Shown: one piece after another, positions 34,071 to 46,199 of the stretch | Position numbering within the stretch: the first letter of the stretch is position 1 | How the letters are laid out: each line of letters starts with the position of its first letter | Assembly (NCBI GenBank): GCA_022478985.1 | Contig: JAKSZP010012230.1 | Location: 1 to 64,000 of the forward strand | Source: Massospora cicadina | Lineage: Eukaryota > Entomophthoromycota > Entomophthoromycetes > Entomophthorales > Entomophthoraceae | Direction of reading: 5' to 3' | Length of the DNA stretch: 64,000 nucleotides | The notes under the pieces: model-generated | Told to the model about the DNA's origin: nothing | The model's input: only the letters and a program-made list of their open reading frames with translations | Database searches by the model: none | Made by a program: the position numbers and the translations under genes

Positions 34071-35017
34071 TCAAGGGCAAAATTTAATGTATAAAATTCT
34101 GGCTCTCAATTTTCTTAACAAGAAGTTTGACTTCCTTAATATCACAACCTCTGATAAAATCTCCTTCAAGATCTTGTTGCAGGGGAACATAAGGTTATAA
34201 GAATCTCCCATGGAGTTGTTGACCACAGTATCATGGCTAACATTGGCAATAGACTGATTGGAGCTCACTTTATATAATAAAATAGGTACCCGCCAGGTGA
34301 CATCAAACTTGTTGAGATGACCACATATATGATGATGATAAAACAGAACAAGACCCCCTATCTGAAAGGTTAACATGGTAGGTCTTGTGAGATAGCGCTA
34401 GAGTTTCTCTGGAAGTAGTCAAAAAATCTTTTAGAGGCAATAGCTTGCAATCAAATAATTTCATCTGCTAAGGCCCTCATAGTCAATTCAGAGCTGGTGG
34501 GTACAGAGGAATTCAAAAGGGATGGACACTACTAAACAACTAAGGTTCTTAACTAATAAGATCCTGAAATGTAGGCATCTTAATTATTTAACTATAGCTT
34601 ATTCTATAAGTTAATAGGGATCTTGCTACATAAGGATTTAGAAAGTGGGGTTGGATGCAGCCATTTTTCAACTTATGAACATCAGGGTTTCCTTTACTTT
34701 ATCTACTACCCAATTAGCAGATAAATAGTAGAGGGAAAGAGTTAAGGTTAGTGTCAGATAAAGATGTTAGTTCTTGTATAACCTGAGAGTTAAAATTAAG
34801 TCCGCTATTGAAAGCAGATTTAGGCACCTGTTTTGGGATAAACAAAACAAGAAAGAAATAAGATGGTAACCTTTGCAGTTGCTGCAATTACAGATAATTC
34901 CTCAACCCACTTGTTCAAGTGATCTATTGCTAAAATGATATATCTATGACCATTTAAGCCGGTGGACAATGGGCTGCCACGGCAACCTAACAACGTATTG
35001 AGATCTGATGGGGACAT
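34071..35017 (-). pseudogene. Element D integrase remnant
   Basis: Minus frame 34820-35017 has the core start NGHRYIILAIDHLNKWVEEL (family: RYIIxAxDxLTKWVE), including a catalytic Asp. Frame 34071-34376 has the C-terminal domain (LNKFDVTWRVPILLYKVSSNQSIANV). The 35020-35400 part is poorly preserved. Stops separate the blocks. Confidence 0.65.
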
Positions 35018-35399
35018 GACAATGTAGATATTGGGGCAGGGATAATTTTTTTTCCTGCAAGTTAGTCATAATTTCTCAACTTCAGGGATAGTTTCTACCA
35101 CCCAATCCCAGCAGAAACTCTTCTTTAACTATTATTGTTTTTATTGCTTTGTATCCCACAATCAATGTCCTTAGTGAATAACTTTGGTTGATGAAAAAGG
35201 GCGCATATAAGGCAACCACTTTCCATCTACTCGCTTATAGGACATTCCTTCATGTATTTAATTTGTTCTCTGTCATCTTCTGCAATTCAACTCGAGTCTT
35301 TGGGCTCCCTATCTCCCATCTATATGGTCTTCCTATTAATCTAAACAAGCTATCTTCTTCAGATGTCAATTTTTAGCAATAGCACTCACCAAAGCCCAT

Positions 35400-36299
35400 C
35401 CACATCTATAATGAATTGTCATAGAGCAATGTACAAGGGTATATTGTAGTTCTATACCCTTAAGACCCATCTTGCCAATCTACCATTGGGGTCCTTCATT
35501 TTTTTAATCTATTATAATGAAGCATAGTCAGTGATAATTGAAAATTTGTCTCATAAAGGTTTGGCCAGGAATGCTTTAGGAGTAAAAAACAGCTAAGCCA
35601 TCTCTTTTGGTAATAATCTAAATACTACTCATTTTTAGATAAGGTTTTTCTATAGTATGACACCAGATGGTCAACTTGACTTTCATTAAGCTGTGCTAAT
35701 ATAGCTTTTAATGACATTTCACAATCACTGTTTAATAGTAGGGAAGGATGGTAAAATTGCAGAAAAAATCTATAGGTTTTTACTTAGGGAACTTTTTTAA
35801 AAATAAAATTCCTTTGCTGATCAAGTCGCCATATAAGGGAGCCCTTTCTTGTGAGAGATAGACCAGAGTTTCCTCTTGGTCAGCAAATTGAGGGATAAAC
35901 TGGTGGCAATACCCTACCCTACCATCCCTAGAAATACTTGGATATCCCTCAGGCTTTAAAGGTGAGACATCTTTTTGATCCATGACCTTATCAAGTATGG
36001 GTTAAATACCTTGTTTAGTAACTTTGTGTCTAAGGACTTCCATTTTGTATTTTAAAAGAAGAATTCTAAACTTTGAGTTTTAAAGAGGCCTAACAAAGGC
36101 AATTGGTACACCTCTAAGGTGCCCAGAGCATCCATTGAAATTCAATGAGTTTATGCTGATGTCAATGAGGTAGACCAGGACATACAGCAATTTCAGTTTT
36201 CATAAACTAGCCTTGGACTGTTGGAATGTGGCAGATGCATTGCAAAGCCCAAGGATTCCTTGCTAGCTCAAGTAAACTTTGTTGGTTATTAGGCACATT
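35400..36299 (-). pseudogene. Element D RT C-terminus and RNase H
   Basis: Minus frame 35780-35983 has VGYCHQFIPQFADQEETLVYL (connection region). At 36161-36172 the RT active-site box reads YLID: the first catalytic Asp is Ile, the second is kept. The RT continues to 36299 with a 'GLCNASATFQ' block and is cut there by element C. It resumes at 44466. Confidence 0.65.
36295..36299 (+). repeat. Target duplication of element C, left copy
   Basis: ACATT here and at 44463-44467. Removing one copy together with element C restores continuous RT homology in element D. The right copy overlaps the last three bases of the canonical LTR end (CTACA), so its edge is ambiguous. Confidence 0.5.
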
Positions 36300-36916
36300 T
36301 GTTGTCAGGAATTGTGAGAATCAAACAGGCCTGAGTGGGATTTAAACCTGACTCAAATCACAACTAAGACATAGAGGCTCCGCCAAACTAATGAGAATTG
36401 AGACCAACTTAATAATGAAATCCCAGATGGGTGAAAGGAAACTCAAATTCTGGAAGGACCCATCAATTTTACTAACAAAGGCACCAAGTCAGATGGTGTT
36501 AATAATGCTATTTGGAGGTCCCCAAGTTGACCACCCTGGCAAAATATGTCAAATTCAAAGAAAACCTAATCCACCTGCCACATCACCAAAGAGGTCACCT
36601 TACTCTACTCGCTCCTGACTATCACGCCAAATTCCCCTAAGCAAACCCAATTATCTTGGCAGACTATAAATATCACCAAATTTGATTAATAAAATAACCT
36701 TCAGATTCTCTTAATTGTTTTACTAGCAATTACTTTGCCTGTTTTATAAAGAAGACCTTGTCTGTCTAAAGCAAACAGTGTAGCCTCAACAACAAATTCC
36801 AGTTGAGAGATTGCCTTAGGGAACCTATTCCTTAAGAGATTCCGCTGGACCACATTTGACTAATAATTTAACAGCCTTCAAGCCCTGACCTTCAGAGAGG
36901 ACAACAAAGTCCTACA
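36300..36916 (+). repeat. 5' LTR of element C
   Basis: Starts TGTTGTC and ends CCTACA. It matches 43846-44465 throughout (shared blocks TTTTACTAACAAAGGCACC, GGTCCCCA, CACCTGCCACAT, AAGAGGTCACCTTAC, TGCCTTAGGGAACCTA). 617 bp, against 620 bp for its partner. Confidence 0.85.
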
Positions 36917-36919
36917 ACC

Positions 36920-36937
36920 TGGTGCTTTATGCTATGT
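36920..36937 (+). other. Candidate primer-binding site of element C
   Basis: TGGTGCTTTATGCTATGT begins three bases after the 5' LTR end. TGG at this position would pair with a tRNA CCA end. Element E also has TGGTGCT at its primer site. Confidence 0.4.
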
Positions 36938-37038
36938 CCTTCTGAGGCTCCTGGTGAAGACTTACTTTATGTATGAACAACTACAGCGAAGACAGCCCTC
37001 CCAATATGGAGAAGATTATGAGTTTAACCTAATGTGTC

Positions 37039-38193
37039 TGTAAGTCCTGGGGAACATCCCCTGTGTGTTGATCGGGCTATTTACCCATTTCTGAGTAAGA
37101 AGATATTGAAGAGGGCGGCTGTACCCATCGTTACCCAGGGCGACCTCGCCCACGTGATAGACAAGTGCTGGGTAACAGCTCTCCCTCTTTGGATCCATCC
37201 CCCAGTGCCCACACTCACCTTGGCAGAACTAGTACATTTAATAAGGGAGATTTGGGCTGAGATCGCTGAAATGAAGTTTATTGGTCCAAAATTGAGTGAA
37301 AACAACCCCAATGATCAAATTTCACATAGTCAAAAAGGGCAAAGACTGATTCATTGTGTGGAATCGCTGACAGTTTCAATTTGGCTAACACCACAATTGT
37401 CAAAATTTACCCCCTCCCAAAATTGTAGGAAATGATCCCCAATGTGCAGGTAGTGGCATTGGACACCATCAACAATGGTTCAAAGCTCCCTTCCAGAAGA
37501 TTGGGCATTGCAGCTGATGCAACACTTTTGAACAAATGAACAGCCCAGCAACTGGGCACAGGTGGGTTGGGCATCCTGAACCCATTCCCAACCAATTGGG
37601 ACTGCCCCTACATGGGGTGGCCTTGGAGGATCCCCTCTGCTCATCGGGCCAAGTGTCATTGCACCAACCATCAGAAATGCAGTTGAGCCTCAGTTTGGGC
37701 GTTTGAGGTTGAACCAACAGTGACTCAGCCTGCCACCAAATTCTTTGATGTCAGTTCCCAGTGAACCTATCTGCCCCATTCCTGAATAATTCGCCTGTTA
37801 GGTCAAAATTGAGGGTCCTGATCCTAGCTTATCTCTGCATCAATTGACCATTATTTAATCAGTTGCATCACACTGAGAAAATTGTTGGTCAATTTTTCTT
37901 CCTTAATTTTCCTTTGAAAACTTTTTATCAAAATTCAGTTTTTATGTTGAAAAATAAACAGCCCTATCTGCTGACACTCATGCACTCCTCGGGGTTAAAG
38001 GCCATCTTTGTCTGGTATTTTATTATGTGCCTGTATGAGATTCTGGTCCACTAGCAGTTTTTGGTGAAACTCCTTACTAGTTTCATATCTGTCATATCAG
38101 CAGCAGTGCCCTTGGAATTCTGGTTTGCCGTTCAGGTGCTCCATCACCTAGGCTGGCAGGCCAGTCTAATTCTAACTTGCTGTTTGCCTGACA
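37039..38193 (+). repeat. Solo LTR (long-LTR family) in the leader of element C
   Basis: Starts TGTAAGTCCTGGGG and ends TGCCTGACA, with an exact 5-bp target duplication GTGTC (37034-37038 and 38194-38198). It matches the LTRs at 9873-11298 and 7324-8699. Since element C already has its own LTR pair, this is a nested solo LTR. Open frames inside it on both strands are shadows. The plus frame 38061-38333 runs out of it into the gag leader. Confidence 0.85.
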
Positions 38194-38198
38194 GTGTC

Positions 38199-40220
38199 GC
38201 TATCAAAGCTCAGAATGTAGCGCTACCTAAACTGCAAGAACTTGAGTCTCATGCAACCATGACCTTAATTATCGCGGTTTCTAGTGAATCCATCTACCAA
38301 ATTCATGCCTCCAATGTCACCCAAACAGTTTGAGAGCTTCTAGGCGAAGTTGTAACCCCTGGTGGTTGAACTATCTATACAAATGTACCAGACTATTCAA
38401 ATGCGCCAATTTTATTCCTTGAAAGAGCTTTTGATCAGTGACATAGGGACGTCCCACATGGATTCATGCCTCCAACAATTTACACATCCTGCCTTACACC
38501 AACACATAAAGTTGCTTGCACTCCACCACATGAAGATAGAACGCCATCTAGGATTGACCCACCAGATTCACTCCCAGCTCCTTGAGTTATATGACGCTTC
38601 CTCTAATTTGGATAAGATGTTGAGAGGCCATTTTGAGTAACCGTCAGAAAATCAACAACATCCAGCGTCACCTTGATCAAATTAACACTGGAGTCACCAA
38701 AACATGCAGAATGAATTCGCCCAGCAGATGGACCAATTAACCACTGGTATGGATCAAAGAATGGAACGTACTTTATCCACCCTCCTTGACCAAATTACCA
38801 AAGGTCATCAAGAAACTGAATCTTGACATGTCTATTTGTTTGGCTGAATTGAGCAGCTGAGTGAACAACGTATGATGATGCTAACTCCAGAAGCTACGGT
38901 GCAACATGAGGCCCCCAGAGGATCAGGACCCAGAGGTGGAGAAGGAGAACAAGGGCCCTTGGGCCTGGAGTCTTCAAGGTCCTTTGGGCGCCTCCTCACC
39001 TTCCAGATCCTCCTTTAATGAAGACCACAAAGACCAACTTACATCCCTTGAGCAACAGCTGTTATTGGTGTCCTGAGATGCTGAGATGACTATTGAGGGG
39101 GAACATCTGAATGCTGATTTGATCTTTCCCGCTTTGTATAACCATTATGTGAAGATTACGGGTACCTGCGCCAGTCTGGTCGCTTCCCAGAACCAAACAA
39201 ATTGTCACATTGGGCAGATGATTACCATGCTCCAAAAATCAAATCTAAACAGGATGCACTCTATGAGGAGTTACCCAACGGTCTGAAGAGATCAAGAGTC
39301 TACGCCAACTTTTAGATTCTAAGGCTCCCCTTCAGCAATTCATTGAATGCTACACCACTATCCAGAACGTTATGGATGAGATCCACCGTCAGTTTAATAG
39401 GGCTATCCCACACACTAATATATGCACCACAGAGCCCACTAACTCAGAGCGTCCCCTATTTCCTGCTGTTCATGTCATATTAAAAACCATCAGATATTTC
39501 AAACCTACTTTTTAAGGAGAAGTAAGTCACTTGGCCCAAGAAAATCCAGTTGTACCTCTTTGTATATGAAGGAGCAATGGAACCAGCTACTAACTAAAAA
39601 AGTGTTATCATGTACAAAACTGTCTGGATGGCAAGGCGTGAAAATTATGATGCCTTATTTCAAGACATGCACCACTTGGGAAGCCATTAAGGAGGCCCAT
39701 ATCACAGAATTTAGCAGTAATTTGACTTCCTCTAACTGTAAACAGGCTTTAATGCATATCCGCCTGGGACGTGGAGAAACACATATTGAATTTGTAAAAC
39801 GCTTCTATCATGAAGCACAGGCGTTAGCTTTCTGTAACTGGGCTACCTTTGATGACGTCATCTCGGCTGTTCTCTCAATTTCCAACACACTATCAACCTA
39901 GTTCTCTATTTACAGAAAACCAAAAAGATGTTTAAATCCATCCTCGACATTATGGAGTCAATAATGGAATTACCAAAGCCCAAAGTATGCCAAGCTTTAA
40001 ATAAGGGGAATCAACACAAATCCATGCTGTCAGCTGCTTTCAAAGATCAAAACTGTCTCATGACCCATGCTCATATTGTGGAACTTTTGGCCAACAATAA
40101 AGTTCATTTTAAAAGAATCAAACTTATAAGTCAGGAAAAGCGGAGTCTTCTTAAGGCGCAAGGCACCCTCTGCTGATGACACAACGCTTAACCTCAACCT
40201 TCTCTCACTCCACACGCCAA
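38199..40220 (+). pseudogene. Element C gag remnant
   Basis: Starts after the solo LTR. A helix-rich N-terminal part (38362-38640) and a middle part (39086-39286) precede the gag core at 39560-39901, where TWEAIKEAHITEFSS and RLGRGETHIEFVKRFYHEAQ match the Ty3/gypsy retrotransposon-gag pattern (W..F...F......, then L.QG..S...Y...F). In another frame around 40060-40100 a partial zinc knuckle reads CSYCGTFGQ (family CxYCGxxGH), with the His changed to Gln. Frames are broken between blocks. Confidence 0.7.
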
Positions 40221-40404
40221 GTGTTATTTTCTGGAGAAACCTGACAAAAAGGACGTCCCATATTCCATGTTTCTGAATACAGGCTTATCTTTCTCTTACA
40301 CTGCCTTTTCTGGACCGCTTCCTCCAGGGGACTCCATTTACTTGATCCCCACTTGTGCACCAAAGTCACCTGAGTAGAGGTCATTATCCACAAGGTGAAG
40401 ATTT

Positions 40405-40758
40405 TTGGCCATCATCAACACTTGCTCCCCTGTCAACATCATTTACTCTCGGTTGGTTAAACGGATAAAAGTCACACTGGATCAGAATCACTCCCTTGAC
40501 TATGGAACGGCGGGACCTCATTGTATCCTCTCCCTGGGAGACTACTCCTCCTTGCCCCTTCGATTTAGCTCTCCGCTTTTTACAGCTCCTGCCATTGGGT
40601 TGGAAAATGACAGTTATGACTTGCTTAATGGCACCCTGTTCCTAGTTAAATTTGATACTCTAATAAGTCACAAGGATTTACACTTTTCTATTTTAGGGTA
40701 TTGCGTTACTCTGCTTGTGAAGGACGTTCCTAAGGAGAAAGGGAAGAGGAAACCCTGA
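40405..40758 (+). pseudogene. Element C retropepsin-like protease
   Basis: A 117-codon frame with AIINTCSPVNIIYSRLV near its start. The family block is IDTGSPVNII, so the catalytic Asp is Asn and the Gly is Cys. It continues through the flap region (DYGTAGPHCILSLGDYSSLPL) to a lysine-rich end. It is the longest protease frame in the window but lacks its catalytic residue. Confidence 0.65.
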
Positions 40759-41229
40759 CGTTGCTTACTTGATTACCCAGAATACATCAAACATCTAGAG
40801 TGTTGGGTTGTTGGACCAAAGAACAAGTTGCCACCTTCCCATACAGAGGCTATGGAAGGAATGTCTGTACATGCACCTGGCCGTGTAGTCATAAGCCTAA
40901 ATCGCAGATACTGGTGGATACTGGTCTTCAAGTTACCATAAGCCATACCACTTGTTGGAGATTTAAGGAGAGTTTAATCCAGCCAATTGCAAACCAGTTA
41001 CCTGTCCTGAAGTGCTGGATCACAAGTACAGGGGTCCTTTGACTGTCTTAATGGCCAACTTTACTGATCAATCAATGCAGATAACTCAGAACCGGCCCAT
41101 TGCATATTTATGGATATTGCCTGCCACTCAGATTGAGTCCATCTGAGGATTTGGAGACCTGCAAGACTTAGAAATGGATTAAAATGATATGATAGCCTGA
41201 GATAAGGTGGAAATCAGTGACACGCTTAC

Positions 41230-42116
41230 TTGCAACAGCAACAACAGGCTGACGCATTACTTGAAAATTATGCCAATTTATTCTCCAATAGGCCTGAGGA
41301 TTTCAGGATGATTAAGGGGGTGAAACGTCAAGTGCTGACTGGCGATGCCCCTCCAATTGGCGCCTGCTTCTATCAGAAGTCTAAAGTTGAGGAAGCCCAG
41401 GTCACAAAAGTGTTGAAACAACTATTGGACGCTGGGTTACTAAAACCATCCAAGAGACCCTGGGCCTCGCCGTTGTTGTTTGTGTGGAAGAATGATGGAG
41501 GGCATCATATAGTAATGGACTTTCAACTTCTGAATGCCATCACTCAGAAGGATAGCTACCCGCTACCCGCTATTGACGACTCCTTACACCTCTTAGCTGG
41601 GTCACAATTTTTCTCCGCAATGGACCTTGCCAGCAGGTAGTGGAAAATAGTGCTTTCTCCAGATGACTGAGAGAAGTGCATGCTAATAGCAAGTGAGGGC
41701 TTATCAAACCTACTTGCATGCTTCAAGGGCTGTGCAATGCCCCATTCACTTTCCAGCGGGTTATGTACTGCCTGTTGGGAGACCTAAAGATGTCATGTGT
41801 GCTGGTCTACCTGAATGATGTAACTGTGTTTTTGCGCACGTTTGACCAGCATTTATCCCACTTGAATGAAGTATTCAGATGGCTATGCTCTTCTTTATTA
41901 AAACTAATGCCTACCAACTGTCATTTCTTTCAGACTGAGATGAGATTCCTTGGTCTTAAGGTAACCTGTGAAAGAATTTCGCCCTTGCCTGACAAGGTGA
42001 CTGCTATTGAGAAGATGGCTTGCCCGGAAGATTTCATGACATTCAGGCCTTTCTTGGCATGGTCAGGCACTGTTGGCAATTTATATCACACTTCGCTGAG
42101 CTTGCCAAGCCACTAA
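41230..42116 (+). pseudogene. Element C reverse transcriptase
   Basis: Two frames hold most of the RT. 41230-41640 covers FYQKSKVEEAQVTKVLKQLL, LLKPSKRPWASPLLFVWKND and HHIVMDFQLLNAITQKDSYP (family CVDYRxLNxxTxxDxYPLP; Tyr changed to Phe). 41718-42116 covers LQGLCNAPFTFQRVM, then the active site YLND (family Y-L/I/V-DD; first catalytic Asp changed to Asn), and the thumb. A stop at 41638 and a frameshift separate them. Confidence 0.8.
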
Positions 42117-42690
42117 CCTACCTCCTCCATAAAGAAGTTCCTTTCTGATGGGATGATGACCAACAGGAGTCCTTTGATGTCTTAAGAAAAGCCCTGACTA
42201 CAGCAATATTATGGTACATCCTGAATTCAATAAACTCTTCCTTACATTCACTGACTCTAGTGATGTGACTGTGGGGTCTATTATGGCTCAACTGGACGCA
42301 ATCCAAGTCGATCATCCCATAGCTTACTTTAGTAAGTTGTTGACCTGAGTAGAACACAATTACAGTGTAACTGAATGTGAGTGTCTGCCATGTTTTTGGC
42401 CATTAAACATTTATGCCCTTTTCTTTATGGAAATCATTTCACAATTGTGACAGACCATGCCTCACTAAGGTGTTTACAACAGATGAAAGACCCAGACTTA
42501 CAATTGGAACAGTGGGTCTTAAGCTCCATAATTATGACTTCTTGATAGTATATTGCACAGGGATAATACACCAAAATGCCAAAGGTTGTCCCGCCTGCTT
42601 TTCTTGGCTCTTTATGGTTCCAAAGAGGACTGGATCTATGAGCTTATTGAAAAACTGGAAGAGTGGAGACATGAGCCATTGACAATGCGA
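42117..42690 (+). pseudogene. Element C RNase H remnant
   Basis: The RNase H region follows the RT in the normal order: around 42240-42310 'FTDSSDVTVGSIMAQLD' (family DASDxAxGAxLxQ; Ala changed to Asp-Ser-Ser context with the Asp kept) and 'NYSVTECE' near 42360. Several frames are involved. Confidence 0.6.
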
Positions 42691-42765
42691 TAGCGCTTAA
42701 AGCAGATGGCTGCTCAGACTTGAGTCAAAGATAGATTTTTATCTAAGCAAGCTGGAACTTATTGT

Positions 42766-43800
42766 CTACCATATGTTCGACCCTCTTCTCATACAAAATC
42801 TTCTCTGGAGGCTCACGTTGCTGTGGGGCATGGCAAAGTGAAGAAAATCCATCAATGGCTGAGGGATCATTGCTACTAGGAGGGAATGACTGAGATAGTT
42901 CAGGATGTTGTTGATGCTTTTCTCACTTGTGAAAATCAGATGCCGCCTAAGTCTCCTTACCAACATCATGTCATGGGTCCCACGGCCACATTTGCCACTT
43001 TAGCATTGACGTTATTGGACCTCTTCCTACAGCAATGTATGGTCACCATTTTATTATTCTCACAGTTAATCACTTCACAAAATAGGTCGAGGCTACCTCA
43101 GTTTCCTCCCCACTTCTAAAGCAACATCATTCTTCTTGCTGAAGCAGGTATTCAATTGCCACAGCAGCCCCAAAGTTCTTCTATTTGACAAGAGTACCAA
43201 TTTTATTTCCAGTATGGTTGCTGATCTTAACTTCCTAATGTGAACTTATCCTTTCACAACCTCTTATCATCCAGCTACCAATGGAGCTGTAGAATGAGCG
43301 AATGGCTCCTTAGTTGCCATTTTTTGCAAGATGGTTTCCTCTGATCCATCAAGATGGAATGAATACTTAACAGCGGCCTTACTAGCATATCTCATTAACT
43401 ATCATCTAATCATTCAAATGTCACCTATTTGAGCCCTTTATGGTCAAGAACCAATTTTGCCCTCTATTGTGAAGCCTAAACTTGAAAATTCCACACCAGA
43501 AACCAATGACTTAGCCATGAAAAGATTAGCCAATGAATTATGTAGGTTACAAGCGTTAGCTGTAAGGTTATGGGTATTATTTGACAAAGGGAAGCTGATT
43601 AATAGAATGCTTGGAAGCTGGTACTGCCTGAAACTTAATTAGAGGACCTTGTCCTATTTAATTATCACCAGCCTGGGGGACACATACAAAAACTTGATAC
43701 GCTGTGGTCAGGTCCTTACCAGGTGATCTACCATAAGAGTCTTAAATATTAAATTGCCTATGTGAAGTCAGGTGCCGTTGTAAATTGGGTACATGCTAGA
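42766..43800 (+). pseudogene. Element C integrase remnant
   Basis: Begins with the zinc-binding region (GVRHG..KKIHQWLRDHC, then TEIVQDVVDAFLTCENQ, from about 42810-42940), then core fragments (FHFIIILTVNHFTK near 43040, 'TTSYHPATNGAVE' near 43255-43300, 'YLTAALLAYLINYHLI' near 43370-43410) and the C-terminal domain near 43700 ('DTLWSGPYQVIYHKS'). All domains of a gypsy integrase are traceable but broken by stops. Confidence 0.7.
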
Positions 43801-43833
43801 TTCCTCCAAAATTGTAGCCCTCCTTGACATGAT

Positions 43834-43845
43834 CTTAGGGTGCAT
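43834..43845 (+). other. Candidate polypurine tract of element C
   Basis: Weak purine tract (CTTAGGGTGCAT) directly before the 3' LTR start TGTTGAG. Confidence 0.3.
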
Positions 43846-44465
43846 TGTTGAGATTATGATAATTGAACATGCCTGATTAGGATTTAAACCCAAACTGTAT
43901 AATAACTTGGTTATAGAAGCTACACCAATTCAATGAGCATTGAGACCAACTCAAACAGTGAAATACTTAATGTGTGAAAGGAAACCCAACTTCTGGGAGA
44001 ACTTGCCAATTTTACTAACAAAGGCACGGAGTCAGCTGGTGAAGATATTGCCATTTGGCGGTCCCCAGAATTGGCCGCCCTGGCAAAAAAGAGTCAAATT
44101 TAAAGAAAACCTATGCCACCTGCCACATTGTCAAAGAGGTCACCTTACCACACTTATTCACAACTTATCACGCCAAGTTCCCCTTAGGCGAACCCAAATA
44201 TCTTGGCAGCTTAAAATATCTTCAGATTTGATTAATCAAATAACCTTCAGATTCTCCTAGTTGTTTTTACTAGTGATTACTTTGCCTGTTTTATACAGAA
44301 GACCTTACCTGTTTAAAGCGAACAGAGTAGCCTCAATGATGAATTTTCATTGATAGATTGCCTTAGGGAACCTAGTCCCTAAGAGATCCTGCTGGACCCA
44401 CATTTGACTTATAATCAAACATCCTTCTAAGGCCATGACCTTAAGAGAGGAAAACAATTTCTACA
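43846..44465 (+). repeat. 3' LTR of element C
   Basis: Starts TGTTGAG and ends TTCTACA. Partner of 36300-36916 with nearly equal length. The identity is high enough to follow by eye but clearly worn. Confidence 0.85.
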
Positions 44466-45200
44466 TTTGGCTTAATCCTTAGGCTCATTTTTGATGTTTC
44501 AATATCCACTGACAAGATTATTTCCAAAAAGTACTAAGATCTCTCAAGTAAGTGGGTTGAGTTTTTGATCCTATCATTGGGTAGCTTCCTATTAGTTGCA
44601 GAGTTGAGTCTTAAGTATTCCACCACTACTATATAGCTACCATATTTCTCCAGTTCAACTAGAGGTAAAGCCCAGGGACTAGTGAAGGCATTATTAATTT
44701 AGATTCTAGTAGCTACTTAAGTTTTATGGCCACCTGAGCTTCTTCCACCTTACTTTTTTGTAAGTTTGAAAGCAGTTAGGTGAGGCATCCCTTATCTCAG
44801 ATAATGTAGGACACCCTTCATTATCCAAAAATATAAGTGGCAGTCAATAAGAGGTTGTCATATTATTTCAGCAATTGTTCACTCTTTTCTCATTGTTTAA
44901 TGCCAACTCTCTTCCAACTGAAGTCTCTACTAAGGTCACTTTGGGAGAAGCTCTATAACAAAGTCGCAAAACTTCAATTTTACTATATAATTGATATTTT
45001 ACAGAAAAATAGTCGTTCATGAGCGATCAGGGTATTGAAACCCACTGTCTTAGGGTTGCTGATCAACTTAACCAGCAACATTAGTGTTGGGCTGGCATAA
45101 GCTGGATCAAGGATCTCCAACTGGTCAAGTTTTCTTTTACCAAAGGGATGTCCATTCCTTATCTCTAATAGATGTCTTATTAAGCACTAACATGGATTTG
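44466..45200 (-). pseudogene. Element D RT, N-terminal part
   Basis: Resumes element D on the far side of element C. On the minus strand, near 44700-44780, KVEEAQVAIKLK and 'PSLVPG' line up with the element C RT (KVEEAQVTKVLKQLL...PSKRPWASP). Next to the junction the minus strand reads toward QMCLITN, which only lines up with the RT if element C is removed. Frames are broken. Confidence 0.6.
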
Positions 45201-45652
45201 GATATTAACTATAACCTGATACTTTAATGGTATTAGGGTCAACTTTAGTAGGTAAAGAGGCATGTCCTCTAGTCCATCCACTACTGAAGGAGGTATCACA
45301 CTTGAGAGCCTTGTCATGGTACTCAATTCAGGCAATTGTCCTCATTTTTAAGAGCATATCTAGAATTTTATATCTGTTTTGTTATCTTGTGAATCCTTAA
45401 GAACTAGCGGGACTCTGTGTTCTTATAAGGATAGAACATATTAGCTTATTGTACTATGACAGATTAGTCTCAGAAGAATTGTCCTCAATAGATAATCTTA
45501 ACTAAGAATATCTAGTGAAAAGCTGAACTAATATATCTAATTCACCAACTTAATGGGTCAACAAGAGGTAGTCCAAAATAGACTATGTGCATTGTGACTC
45601 AGAAGTGCCATATCTCATGTATTGAGTAAATCAGGAGAAATCTTTTTAAGTT

Positions 45653-45895
45653 TCATTTTCTATATGATATAATATTAATGGGATAGCCATTATCAAAAAT
45701 AGCATAAACGGGAACTTTATGGACTTTTAAATCAACATAGATTATCAAACTTTCAAATTGAGAAGGAATGGTAAGAAAAATGGGTGGGTCATTATAGAAA
45801 AGTAAGTTAATATCAGATACTTTACTAGTAAGTGAAATCAGTCCATTTTTTGTCCATATATTTGCAATGGTATCAGATTCATCATGTGCAATCAT
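45653..45895 (-). pseudogene. Element D retropepsin-like protease
   Basis: An 80-codon minus frame containing VHKVPVYAIFDNGYPINIIS. The catalytic Asp is kept, the next residue is Asn instead of Ser/Thr, and Gly is kept. The VHKV...NxxS framing matches the protease of element A. Confidence 0.6.
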
Positions 45896-46199
45896 AATGT
45901 CTTGAGGCTTTAGGGGTTTTCAATTTATTGCCTGCTATAAATGTTAGATTTCCTTTTCCCAGATCCTCAACACGTCTTTTTCAGCATCTTTGTCATCATG
46001 GCGAAATTCATTAGAATATCTGCATTGAAGTTTCTCATTTTTGTTATTATATGATGTGAACATGGGTTATTATTAAAAGACGTAGAAGGAACCTTAGACC
46101 CAGGGTCAAAAAGGTAACTTGGTAAGTGGCACTCCAATATTTTCATATTTAAGTAAAGTCATGATTGAGTCTTATCATTTTTTAGTTTTAAAAGCCCCA

